DNA from: Opitutaceae bacterium
Lineage (GTDB): Bacteria > Verrucomicrobiota > Verrucomicrobiia > Opitutales > Opitutaceae
DNA length: 51,828 nucleotides
NCBI GenBank assembly: GCA_016794665.1
Contig: JAEUHB010000380.1
Coordinates: 1-51,828 of the forward strand
Direction: 5' to 3'
Made by a program: the position numbers and the translations under genes. A model generated the notes under the pieces. It searched no databases. It worked only from the letters and a program-made list of their open reading frames with translations, and was not told where the DNA came from. Of this stretch, positions 18,059 to 26,159 are shown one piece after another (positions within the stretch are counted from its first letter, which is position 1; every line of letters starts with the position of its first letter).

Positions 18059-21010
18059 ATGCCCATTTCCGCCGCGGCCCGCCGGCTCGACTCCGTCGTC
18101 ACGCCCGCCCTTGGCAAGCTTCTCAACCCCGCCTCGACCTCCCTCTTCGGCGCGGCCCCGGCCGGCGCACCGGTCCTCGTGCTGCTGGCGGCGGGCAAGG
18201 GCACGCGCTTCGGGCAGGCGCCCAAGTGCATCCAGCCCGTCAGCGGCACGCCGCTCGCCCGGCACTCGATCGAGGCGTTTCGCACGCTGGGCCGCGCCCC
18301 GGTCGTGTGTCTCGTCGGCTACAAGCACGATGAAGTCGCCGGCGCCCTCGGCCCGGACAACATCTACGTCCGCTCGGACAATCCCGCCGGCGGCACCGCC
18401 TACGCCGCGTTCGAGGCCTTCAGCGTGCCGGACCTGCTCGCGGCGAACCCGCTCCTGGTGATCACGATGGGCGACCGCATCGTGACGCCCTCGATCTACC
18501 GGCGGCTGATCGAGACGCACCGCGCCGGCGGCCGCGAGGCCGACCTCACGATGCTCACCGCCGACTACGAGCCGCCGAAGAACCACGGCAAGGGCCGCGT
18601 CGTCCGCGGCGCCAACGGCCGCGTCCTGCGCCTCGTCGAGCAGCGCGACATCGACGCGCTCACCGATTCCGCCGCCCGCCGCGCGCTTGACGACCTCACC
18701 GAGGGCAACTGCCCGCTCTACGCCATCCGCGCCGCCACGCTGCACCGCCACCTCGCGGCGCTCACCGACGACAACGCCCAGCAGCAATTCTACCTCACGG
18801 ACATCATCGCCGCGCTCCATGCCGAGGGCGGCGACCTGCGCACCATCACCATCACCATCGCCGACCCCGAGTATGATTTGCTCTGCTCGGATGTCACCCG
18901 GCCTGCCGACCTCGCGCTGTTGGAGAGTGTGGTCGCCAACGCCGGGGCGACGCTGCTCGCCGGCGGCAGCGACCTCGAGCTGGCCGCGCGCGCGATCACC
19001 GCCGAGCGGCCCCGCGCGCAGGTGGAGTCGATTGCGCGCCAGATCGAGGAGCTCGTCGCCGCGGCCCGCGCCGAGAAGCTCGGCTTCAAGCCCGACAGCC
19101 CGGTGGCGCTCGGCATCTCGGGCGGACGGCTCCGCATCGCCTTCATGCACCCGGACATGGGCCGGTTCTTCGGGCCCGCGTGGCAGATGCCGATTGGCGC
19201 CGGCTCGCCCGCGGGCGACGAGCCGATCGTCGTGCTCACGCAGGCCTCGGGCGACCGCCAGATCCACCTGTTTCCCACCAACCCGCGCTTCCGCGAAAAC
19301 GTGAACGCCGTCGCCGCCGACAGCTCGACGATGTTTCCCGGCGACGAGATCTCCGACTGGAACACCTACGAGGAGTTCGGCACGCGCATGAGCGAGAGCC
19401 TGCTGCTCGCGCTCGGGTATTTCAGCGACGAGGAGCTCTCGCGCCGCCGCGAGCGCGGCCACCCGCTCCCGCCCGCCTCCCTCTGGGTCACGAGCAACAT
19501 GCGCCGGCCCTTCTCGCTCGTCGGCAACGCCATCGCCTCGCTGCGCACGCTGCGCAAGGGCCGCCTCGGCGCCGAGGTGCAGCTCCACCTCGGGCGCGAC
19601 GGCTTCCAGGGCCTGCGCCTCGTCACCACCGGCAACGTGCCCAAGGGTGGCTTCTCCAGCTCGTCGGCCGTCACCGTCGCGACGAAGAACGCGATCAACG
19701 CGCTCTTCGGCCTCGGCATCCCGCCCGACCTGCTCGTGCACCTCGCCTGCCAGGCGGAATACGGCACCGGCGTCCGCGCCGGCTCGCTCGACCAGGCGAC
19801 GGAGCAAAAGGGCCGCGCCGGCCAGGGCACCTTGTTGTCGTCCAACCCGCGCGAGAATTTCCGCACGATCGGCACGTATCCCGTGCCCGCGGACCGCTTC
19901 CACGTGATCTTTCCCTACACGATCGAGCGCGACCGCGAGGCGTGGAAATGGTCCGGCGGCGCCTACGCCGAGAGCGCCGCGGGGGCGCGCCTCACGACCG
20001 GCGAAATCCGCAAGCTCACGGGCAAGGCCGCCGAGATCGCGGCCCTGCTCGTGCGCCTCCCGCTGGAGACGGACTTCTTCAAGGTGATCGAGGACGACCT
20101 CGTCGCGGACGGCGCGCTCAGCCGCGAGAGCCGCGCTTGGATCGCCGGCGTGCTGCGCCAGCTCCCGCTGCTCGCGACCCGCGAGGAACTCCGCGCGAAC
20201 CTGGCCGCAAACCGCGCGTGGTTCATCGCGCAACTGATTGAAGGCGGTGGCGGCGACGCCCAGACCGCGACGCAAAAAGCGGACGCGACGCTCACCGCGC
20301 TGCTCGCCGGCTGGCGGGATCCGGTCCTGCGCCGCGCGACCGCCGCCGGCCGCATCGTCGAGGAGACCGGTGTGCCGCTGCGCGCCATCGTCGCCTATCT
20401 CTTCGCCGAGGTCGCGCGCAACTTCCACCTCATCCACCATCCCGACGAGTGGATCACCTCGGTCGCGTGGTCGCAGCGCGGCGACCGCTCATTCGACCTT
20501 GATCCCGCCCGGCTCCCGGCGCGCCCCGACCTGGAGCGCGAGCTGGACTGGGAACGGGGGCTCGCCGGCGCGGCCTTGCTCGACTGCTGGCTCGAGCGCG
20601 CCGGCGCGACGCCCTTCGACTACCAGCGAGGCCTGGACGACGCGGCGCTGGCCGCCGCCGAGCCGCCGGATTTTCGCACGCTCGCAGGCGCGAGCTTCTT
20701 CCGCGGCCTTGCGCTGATCGATCTCGCGGAGGCGATGCTGCGGCGGGCCTTCGGCGCCGAGGCGGTGGCGGTGCGCGTGAACGCGGCGGGGCAGGGCGAC
20801 TTTTTCCAAGTGCACGTCGACGCGCAGCACGCGGCGCCCGCGGACGTGAAGGCGTTCCTCCGCGCCGCGTTTTACCGCCGCTTCGGCCTCGCGCCCGACC
20901 CGGACTTTGTCGAAATCCACCCCGGCGGCGGCGCCGTGGGCGTGCGGCTCGAGCGCTTCGATACGCTCGCCGCGCTCGCGAAAAAACTGCTCACTGCCCC
21001 CACGCCATGA
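18059..21010 (+). CDS. Fused GlmU-like nucleotidyltransferase and GalK-like sugar kinase
   Basis: A 983-aa two-part enzyme without signal peptide. Residues about 38-300 form a GlmU/RmlA-type nucleotidyltransferase: LAAGKGTRFGQAPK at 43-56, ITMGDR, and a stretch DDNAQQQFYLTDIIAALH that closely resembles the UDP-GlcNAc pyrophosphorylase half of GlmU. Residues about 355-983 form a GHMP kinase: GRLRIAFMHPDM (H364, D366) at the galactokinase signature position, VPKGGFSSSSA at 527-537 as ATP loop, and AGSLDQ with the catalytic Asp at 578. The probable job is sugar to sugar-1-phosphate to UDP-sugar. It overlaps the following nagZ-like gene (ATGA), which suggests GlcNAc or MurNAc as substrate. An upstream in-frame start at 17948 is rejected as unlike either domain. 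FKP-type fucose enzymes are an analogue, but their transferase half differs. Confidence 0.85.
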   Translation: MPISAAARRLDSVVTPALGKLLNPASTSLFGAAPAGAPVLVLLAAGKGTRFGQAPKCIQPVSGTPLARHSIEAFRTLGRAPVVCLVGYKHDEVAGALGPDNIYVRSDNPAGGTAYAAFEAFSVPDLLAANPLLVITMGDRIVTPSIYRRLIETHRAGGREADLTMLTADYEPPKNHGKGRVVRGANGRVLRLVEQRDIDALTDSAARRALDDLTEGNCPLYAIRAATLHRHLAALTDDNAQQQFYLTDIIAALHAEGGDLRTITITIADPEYDLLCSDVTRPADLALLESVVANAGATLLAGGSDLELAARAITAERPRAQVESIARQIEELVAAARAEKLGFKPDSPVALGISGGRLRIAFMHPDMGRFFGPAWQMPIGAGSPAGDEPIVVLTQASGDRQIHLFPTNPRFRENVNAVAADSSTMFPGDEISDWNTYEEFGTRMSESLLLALGYFSDEELSRRRERGHPLPPASLWVTSNMRRPFSLVGNAIASLRTLRKGRLGAEVQLHLGRDGFQGLRLVTTGNVPKGGFSSSSAVTVATKNAINALFGLGIPPDLLVHLACQAEYGTGVRAGSLDQATEQKGRAGQGTLLSSNPRENFRTIGTYPVPADRFHVIFPYTIERDREAWKWSGGAYAESAAGARLTTGEIRKLTGKAAEIAALLVRLPLETDFFKVIEDDLVADGALSRESRAWIAGVLRQLPLLATREELRANLAANRAWFIAQLIEGGGGDAQTATQKADATLTALLAGWRDPVLRRATAAGRIVEETGVPLRAIVAYLFAEVARNFHLIHHPDEWITSVAWSQRGDRSFDLDPARLPARPDLERELDWERGLAGAALLDCWLERAGATPFDYQRGLDDAALAAAEPPDFRTLAGASFFRGLALIDLAEAMLRRAFGAEAVAVRVNAAGQGDFFQVHVDAQHAAPADVKAFLRAAFYRRFGLAPDPDFVEIHPGGGAVGVRLERFDTLAALAKKLLTAPTP

Positions 21011-22056
21011 ACCTCACCCTCCGCGAGAAAATCGGCCAATTGCTTGTCGTCGGGTTCCGCGGCAGCCAGCCCGAGGCCTGCGCGATCGCGGCGCGCGACG
21101 TCCGCGAGCACGGCATCGGGGGCGTCGTGCTCTTCGATCAGGAGATGGTCGATGGCTCCGCCGGCCGGAAGAACATCGAGTCGCCCGCACAGGTGCGCAC
21201 ATTGCTCGCGTTCCTGCAGTCGCACGCGCGCGTGCCGCTCCTCACCGCCATCGACCAAGAAGGCGGCCGGGTGAACCGGCTGAAGCCGGTCTACGGCTTC
21301 CCCGAGAGCATCTCGCACGAGGAGCTCGGGAAGCTCGACCAGCCCGCGGAGACCCACCGCCACGCGGCGGCCACCGCGCAGACGCTGCGCAGCGTGGGCC
21401 TCAACTGGAACCTCGCGCCCGTCGCCGACCTCGACGCCAACCCCGATAACCCGATCATCCGCGGCAAGCGCCGCAGCTTCGCCGCCGATCCCGAGACGGT
21501 GGCGCGCCACGCGACCGAGTTTGTGCGGGCGCACCGCGCGCACGGCGTGCTCACCTGCCTGAAACATTTCCCCGGCCACGGCAGCGCGCGCGGCGACACG
21601 CACCACGGCCTCGTCGACGTCACCGAGACCTGGAGCGAGCGTGAGCTCGTCCCGTTCCAGCGCCTCATCGCCGCCGGCCTGTGCGACGCGGTGATGAGCG
21701 CGCACGTCTTCAACGCAAAGCTGGATCCCGAGCGCCCGGCCACGCTGTCGCGCGCGATCATCACCGGCATCCTGCGCGAGCGCCTCGGGTTCCGCGGCGT
21801 CGTGTCGAGCGACGACATGGAGATGCGCGCCATCGCCAGCCACTACGGCCTCGAGAACTCCGTGCCGCTCGCGATCGAGGCGGGCCTCGATGTGCTCTGC
21901 TTCGGCAACAACCTGACCTACGATCCCGACATCGCGCCCAAGGCCATCGGCATCCTCGAGCGCGCCGTGCGCTCGGGCCGCATCCCGGAGGCGCGCATCG
22001 ACGAGTCGGTCGCGCGCGTGCTGGAGTTGAAGCGGAGGGCGAAACTCCTCGCGTGA
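21007..22056 (+). CDS. nagZ: NagZ-type beta-N-acetylglucosaminidase (GH3)
   Basis: Single-domain family GH3 enzyme, 349 aa, the NagZ length. It releases GlcNAc from GlcNAc-(anhydro)MurNAc fragments of peptidoglycan. The signature KHFPGHGSARGDTHHG (from residue 186) includes the Asp197/His199 acid-base dyad that separates NagZ from other GH3 members, and SSDDMEM (Asp269/270) contains the nucleophile. AIDQEGGRVNRL is another family block. There is no signal peptide, so it is cytoplasmic, as in Gram-negative recycling. Its ATG overlaps the stop of the fused kinase gene, implying coupled translation. Confidence 0.93.
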   Translation: MNLTLREKIGQLLVVGFRGSQPEACAIAARDVREHGIGGVVLFDQEMVDGSAGRKNIESPAQVRTLLAFLQSHARVPLLTAIDQEGGRVNRLKPVYGFPESISHEELGKLDQPAETHRHAAATAQTLRSVGLNWNLAPVADLDANPDNPIIRGKRRSFAADPETVARHATEFVRAHRAHGVLTCLKHFPGHGSARGDTHHGLVDVTETWSERELVPFQRLIAAGLCDAVMSAHVFNAKLDPERPATLSRAIITGILRERLGFRGVVSSDDMEMRAIASHYGLENSVPLAIEAGLDVLCFGNNLTYDPDIAPKAIGILERAVRSGRIPEARIDESVARVLELKRRAKLLA

Positions 22057-22084
22057 GCAGGCGTGCAAATCACCCCATGCCTCG

Positions 22085-22110
22085 TCCCGCTTCTCACGAA
22101 GCGGGCTACC
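22085..22110. repeat. REP-like palindrome, copy 3
   Basis: CCCGCTT (22086-22092) pairs with AAGCGGG (22099-22105) around CTCACG, with GGGCTAC at the right edge. It is the same design as the copies near 15.65 kb and lies in the nagZ-permease gap. Confidence 0.65.
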
Positions 22111-22123
22111 GAGCCCGCCGATC

Positions 22124-22150
22124 CGTAGCCCGGCTCGTGAGAGCCGGGAC
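22124..22150. repeat. REP-like palindrome, copy 4
   Basis: CCCGGCTC (22129-22136) pairs with GAGCCGGG (22141-22148) around GTGA. On the other strand it reads TCTCACGA at the centre and GGGCTAC at the end, so it is an inverted partner of copy 3, 14-20 bp away. It ends 15 bp before the permease start. Confidence 0.65.
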
Positions 22151-22164
22151 CGGCACACCCCCTC

Positions 22165-23469
22165 ATGGCCGCTGAATCCCCGCCGCCCTCCGCCGCTCCT
22201 CGGGCTCGCAACCCGTGGGCGTGGATTCCGTCGCTGTATTTCGCGCAGGGCATCCCCTACGTCGTCGTGATGACGCTCTCGACGGTGATGTATAAGAACC
22301 TCGGCGTCTCGAACACGGACATCGCGCTCTACACGAGCTGGCTCTACCTGCCGTGGGTCATCAAGCCGCTGTGGTCGCCGCTCGTGGATCTGTTTCGCAC
22401 GAAGCGCTTCTGGATCGTCTCGCTGCAGTTCGTGATCGGCGTGGCGTTCGCACTCGTGGCGCTCACGTTGCCGGGGCCGCGGTTTTTCCAGCTTTCGCTC
22501 GCGGTGTTCTGGCTGATGGCGTTTGCCTCGGCCACGCACGACATCGCGGCGGATGGTTTCTACCTGCTCGCGCTCAAGCCCGGCGATCAATCGGCGTTCG
22601 TCGGCGTGCGCAGCACGTTCTACCGGCTGGCCTCGCTCTCGGCGCAGGGCGCGCTCGTCTATCTGGCCGGCATGTGGAAGGACGCGACCGGCAGCTTCGC
22701 GCAGGCGTGGGCGCTGGTGTTCGGGTTGCTTGCGGCGCTGTTCGTCGCCGTGGGCGCATGGCATCTTTTCGCGCTGCCCAAGCCCGAGGCCGATCGCCCC
22801 ACGGCCAGCGGCCAGGGTGTGCTGCGCGAATTTTTCGCGGTGTTCGCCGCTTTCCTGAAAAAGCCCGGCATCCCCACCATTCTCGCGATGCTGCTGCTCT
22901 ACCGGCTCGCGGAGTCGCAGGCGCTCAAGCTGCTCTCGCCCTTCCTGCTGGATAAGCGCGAGGTCGGCGGGCTCGGGCTCACGACGCAGCAGGTCGGGCT
23001 CGTCTACGGCACGGTCGGCATCATCGCGCTCACCATCGGGGGGCTCTTCGGCGGCTGGATGATTTCGCGCCATGGCCTCAAGCGCATGCTGTGGCCGATG
23101 ATCCTCATCATGCACGTGCCGATCGCGGTGTTCCTCGCGCTGGCGATGTGGCAGCCGGCGAGCGTGTGGCTGATCGGGGCGGCGCTGGCGGTGGAGCAGT
23201 TCGGCTACGGCTTCGGGTTCACCGCCTACATGGTCTACATGATGATGATCGCGGACGGGCCGCACAAAACCGCGCATTACGCCATCTGCACGGGCTTCAT
23301 GGCGCTGGGCATGATGCTGCCGGGCATGGCGGCCGGCTGGATCCAGGACCAGATCGGCTACGTGAAGTTCTTCACGTGGGTGCTCGTCTGCACCATCCCC
23401 TCGTTCATTGTGATCGCGCGGCTGAAGATTGATCCGGCTTTCGGCAGGAAAGCGGCGCCCGCTCAGTAG
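22165..23469 (+). CDS. AmpG-like muropeptide permease (MFS)
   Basis: A 434-aa MFS permease that most resembles the AmpG/PAT group, importers of muropeptides from the periplasm. Seen: SLYFAQGIPYVVVMTLSTVM in helix one, NTDIALYTSWLYLPWVIKPL, the helix ASATHDIAADGFYLLAL matching the AmpG TQDIA-x-D motif, and TAYMVYMMMIADGPHKTAHY late in the protein. About 12 membrane helices are readable. It follows nagZ after 108 bp that carry two palindromes and converges with the NamZ gene with a 7-bp overlap of the 3-prime ends. The surrounding peptidoglycan enzymes support the AmpG role; the exact substrate is inferred. Confidence 0.85.
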   Translation: MAAESPPPSAAPRARNPWAWIPSLYFAQGIPYVVVMTLSTVMYKNLGVSNTDIALYTSWLYLPWVIKPLWSPLVDLFRTKRFWIVSLQFVIGVAFALVALTLPGPRFFQLSLAVFWLMAFASATHDIAADGFYLLALKPGDQSAFVGVRSTFYRLASLSAQGALVYLAGMWKDATGSFAQAWALVFGLLAALFVAVGAWHLFALPKPEADRPTASGQGVLREFFAVFAAFLKKPGIPTILAMLLLYRLAESQALKLLSPFLLDKREVGGLGLTTQQVGLVYGTVGIIALTIGGLFGGWMISRHGLKRMLWPMILIMHVPIAVFLALAMWQPASVWLIGAALAVEQFGYGFGFTAYMVYMMMIADGPHKTAHYAICTGFMALGMMLPGMAAGWIQDQIGYVKFFTWVLVCTIPSFIVIARLKIDPAFGRKAAPAQ

Positions 23470-24698
23470 AGCAGAAACGGCTTCCGGTCCGCGCGGAATT
23501 TTTCCTCGGCGGCGCGCCAGGCCGCGACGATTTCGGCGGCGGGTTTCGCGGCCTCGAGGGCGTGGCGCACGGCGTCGGTGCCGTTGACCTTGTCGAAGAG
23601 CTCGAACTTCTTCCCGGCCTTCACCGCCTCGGCAAACACGTCGCGGCCCGTGACGGCTCGAATCGCGTCGAGCGCGTGGAAATTGATCGCGGTCAGCGGC
23701 GCCCGCGCGGGGTCCGTGAAGTGGAGCTGCACGCCGCCGAGGATCTGGCCCGCGGCCGTGGCGTAGTAGGGCTTGTAGGTGAGCGGGCGGAAAACGACGC
23801 CGGGCAGGCCGCGTCCGTTGAGGTTCGCGGCGAACGCGTGCGGGTCGAGCTCCGGCAGGCCCACGACCTGGAACGGCAACGTGTAACCGACGCCCACGCT
23901 CACGTTGCTCAGCTCGCCGATCATGCCGGTCGCGACCTGGAAGAGCGGCGACTCGCCGTGCGGGATGTGCGGCGACGCGGGCACCCATGGCAGGCCGGTG
24001 TCGGCCCACATCATGCCGCGCCGCCAGCCGCGCAACGGGACCACCGTGAGCGTGCAGGCTTTCTTGATCCAACCCCGCGCGTTGATCATGCGCGCGAGTT
24101 CGCCGCAGGTGAGGCCGTAGACATAAGGGATGTCCCACTGGCTGACGAACGAGCGGAATTTTTCCTCCACGAGCGCGCCCTCGATCCGCTCGCCGCCGAG
24201 CGGATTCGGCCGGTCGAGCACGATGAACTCGATGCCCGCCTCGCCGCACGCCTCCATCGCGAGGCCCATCGTGCTGATGAATGTGTAGGAGCGGCTGCCG
24301 GTGTCCTGTAGATCGTAGATGAGCGCGTCGAGGCCCTCGAGCATGCGCGGCGTGGGCTTGCGCGTGGCGCCGTAGAGCGAGTGGACCGGGAGGCCGGTGC
24401 GGGCGTCGGTGCGGCTCTCGATTTTGTCGCCGGCAGGCACGTCGCCGTAGATGCCGTGCTCTGGGCCGAAGAGCGCCACGAGCTTCACGCCCGGCGCGCG
24501 GCGCAGCACGTCGATCGTGGACTCGAGGCGGGCATTCACGCCCGAGGGATTCGTGATGAGGCCGACGCGCTTGCCGGCCAGCGCACGGAACTGCTCGGCC
24601 GCAAGCACCTCGTTGCCGAGCCGCACCCGCGGCTCGGCGGCGGGCGCGGCAGTGGCGAGGAGGGCGAGAGCAACCAGCGAACGGAGCAGGGGCGGCAT
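23463..24698 (-). CDS. namZ: NamZ-like exo-beta-N-acetylmuramidase (DUF1343, GH171)
   Basis: Exported protein of 411 aa, signal peptide MPPLLRSLVALALLATAAPAAE, from the ATG at 24698; the longer open frame begins with an Arg-rich leader and is rejected. It matches DUF1343: KRVGLITNPSGVN, LVALFGPEHGIYGDVPAG, LPVHSLYGATRKPT, LIYDLQDTGSRSYTFISTM and VLDRPNPLGG. The family member NamZ of Bacillus subtilis removes MurNAc from the non-reducing ends of glycan chains. It lies convergent with the AmpG-like gene, inside a set of peptidoglycan genes, which strengthens the call. It probably acts in the periplasm. Confidence 0.88.
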   Translation of the reverse strand: MPPLLRSLVALALLATAAPAAEPRVRLGNEVLAAEQFRALAGKRVGLITNPSGVNARLESTIDVLRRAPGVKLVALFGPEHGIYGDVPAGDKIESRTDARTGLPVHSLYGATRKPTPRMLEGLDALIYDLQDTGSRSYTFISTMGLAMEACGEAGIEFIVLDRPNPLGGERIEGALVEEKFRSFVSQWDIPYVYGLTCGELARMINARGWIKKACTLTVVPLRGWRRGMMWADTGLPWVPASPHIPHGESPLFQVATGMIGELSNVSVGVGYTLPFQVVGLPELDPHAFAANLNGRGLPGVVFRPLTYKPYYATAAGQILGGVQLHFTDPARAPLTAINFHALDAIRAVTGRDVFAEAVKAGKKFELFDKVNGTDAVRHALEAAKPAAEIVAAWRAAEEKFRADRKPFLLY

Positions 24699-24792
24699 AG
24701 GCTGATGAGAAGCCTCCCGCCTCAGCGAATCCAGACGCAATCGGCCCGCGCGGCCGCTGCGCAGCAACAGCCTTAGGCCGATCGGTGCCACA

Positions 24793-26022
24793 CTATTCCG
24801 GCTTGATCGCAAGCTCGCGTTCGAGGGCGCGAACCAGCTCGCGCGACGATGAGGTCTCCGCAACAAAGCGGCCATCGCGAGAAATCAACAACCACGCCGG
24901 GTAGACGTTCTTTCCGAGGCTGCGTGAAACCTCACCGATGGTGCCCTTGCGATCCCAGGCCACCCGCCAGGGCAGCTTTTGTTCGTCTGCGTCGATGGCG
25001 GTTTCGAGCGCGGTGCGCGGGGTGTCGCCCTGCCGTGCGGGGTCTCCACCGGTCACATGGATAATTTCAAGGCCGTGTTTGTGAAATGCAGCGTGCAGCC
25101 CGTGCATAAAGTCGAGCTGCTCGCTCCACGGCAGGGGGACGATGGCAACGAGCACGAGCTTTCCGACATAATCGCGTGTGTCGGCGAAACGCCCGTCGAG
25201 CGCAGCCAGCCGCAGCCACACGGGATAAGCCTGGCCGAGCAGCAGCTTCAATCGCCCCTCCGCCATCTCGCGAAGATCGCGGTCGCGCCGTGTGTCCGCG
25301 GAGTATCGGTTGATCAAACCGAGCAGGAAGCGCTGTGCCTGCAATGGATCCGCCACGTCGAGCATTTCCGCGATCCGGCGTGCTCCATTGATCAAGCTCA
25401 GCCCCTGAGGATATTCCCGCTGCCAGCGCTCAAACCATCCGAGCATCTTCACGAGCACGGCCTGGCCTTCGGGCGTCTTCGCGCGGCTTGTCCAACGCCC
25501 AGCGTGACTCGCAATCAGGTGATCAAAGGCCGCCATGCGGGCCCGTGCGCTCGCATCCGGCGCCTCGAGGAGTTGTTCAAACCGCTCCTGCTGCAGGCGC
25601 CACCAAGCCTCCATGCGCTCGCGATCGCGCACGACTTTGGCTTCGCCGTTCTCTGTGATCGTCCGCTGCCATAGTGGCGTGGCGCGCAAGAGCGTCCATA
25701 CGTCCCAGCGCAGTGGATCGTTGGGATAATCCGCCCAAAATTTCAGTCCGCGTTCGTGGAGCTGGACACCCTTGGCGTAGAACCACGCGTCCTCCTCCGC
25801 GGACCTTCGCACGGTGCCGGCGGGCGGTCCCATCTCACTGAGGGACCTCAACTCCCGATACTCCACTTCGGCCCGTGAAGTGTCCGCGGCGCCCGCCACG
25901 TGGCCACAGGCGCCCAACACCGCAAGCACCCGCGAGCACCAAATTAGCCCGACAACTTGCACTAGCAAGAATGAGGAAGCGACCGGACGTGCATCACTCA
26001 CAAAAAACCTGGTCTTCATCAT
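24793..26022 (-). CDS. TlpA-like thioredoxin-fold protein lacking the CxxC
   Basis: A 409-aa exported protein or lipoprotein from the ATG at 26022 (a second Met follows at once); the hydrophobic N-terminus runs to about residue 50 and holds LGAC, a loose lipobox. The middle is helical and charged with no recognised domain. The last 130 residues look like a TlpA/AhpC-type thioredoxin fold: GKLVLVAIVPLPW, then FHKHGLEIIHVTGGD and YPAWLLISRDGRFVAE, with the cis-Pro region kept. Where TlpA has WCxxC, this reads WSEQ, so classical disulfide chemistry is excluded. Divergent from the amidase with 137 bp between starts. Role unknown. Confidence 0.7.
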   Translation of the reverse strand: MMKTRFFVSDARPVASSFLLVQVVGLIWCSRVLAVLGACGHVAGAADTSRAEVEYRELRSLSEMGPPAGTVRRSAEEDAWFYAKGVQLHERGLKFWADYPNDPLRWDVWTLLRATPLWQRTITENGEAKVVRDRERMEAWWRLQQERFEQLLEAPDASARARMAAFDHLIASHAGRWTSRAKTPEGQAVLVKMLGWFERWQREYPQGLSLINGARRIAEMLDVADPLQAQRFLLGLINRYSADTRRDRDLREMAEGRLKLLLGQAYPVWLRLAALDGRFADTRDYVGKLVLVAIVPLPWSEQLDFMHGLHAAFHKHGLEIIHVTGGDPARQGDTPRTALETAIDADEQKLPWRVAWDRKGTIGEVSRSLGKNVYPAWLLISRDGRFVAETSSSRELVRALERELAIKPE

Positions 26023-26159
26023 TCGTGCATTAGTTGGCAGAACGCGGCCGACCGACGCGAGTCGTTTACGCTCCGAGGACGCGAAACTGCGTTGCAGAAT
26101 CGCCTGGGCTTTCGCGATTGAGCCGGGGCGCGGGTTCCGCTCCGCTCCAGCGCCCACCC

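Noticed and set aside
18041..20440. A 799-codon minus-strand open frame
   Set aside because: Fully antisense to the kinase-nucleotidyltransferase fusion, and its translation has no recognisable motif.
20872..24249. A 1125-codon open frame on the minus strand
   Set aside because: It is antisense to the fused kinase, nagZ and permease genes, all with strong family motifs; the translation is Arg/Gly/Ala-rich without domains. Long antisense frames are common in DNA this GC-rich.
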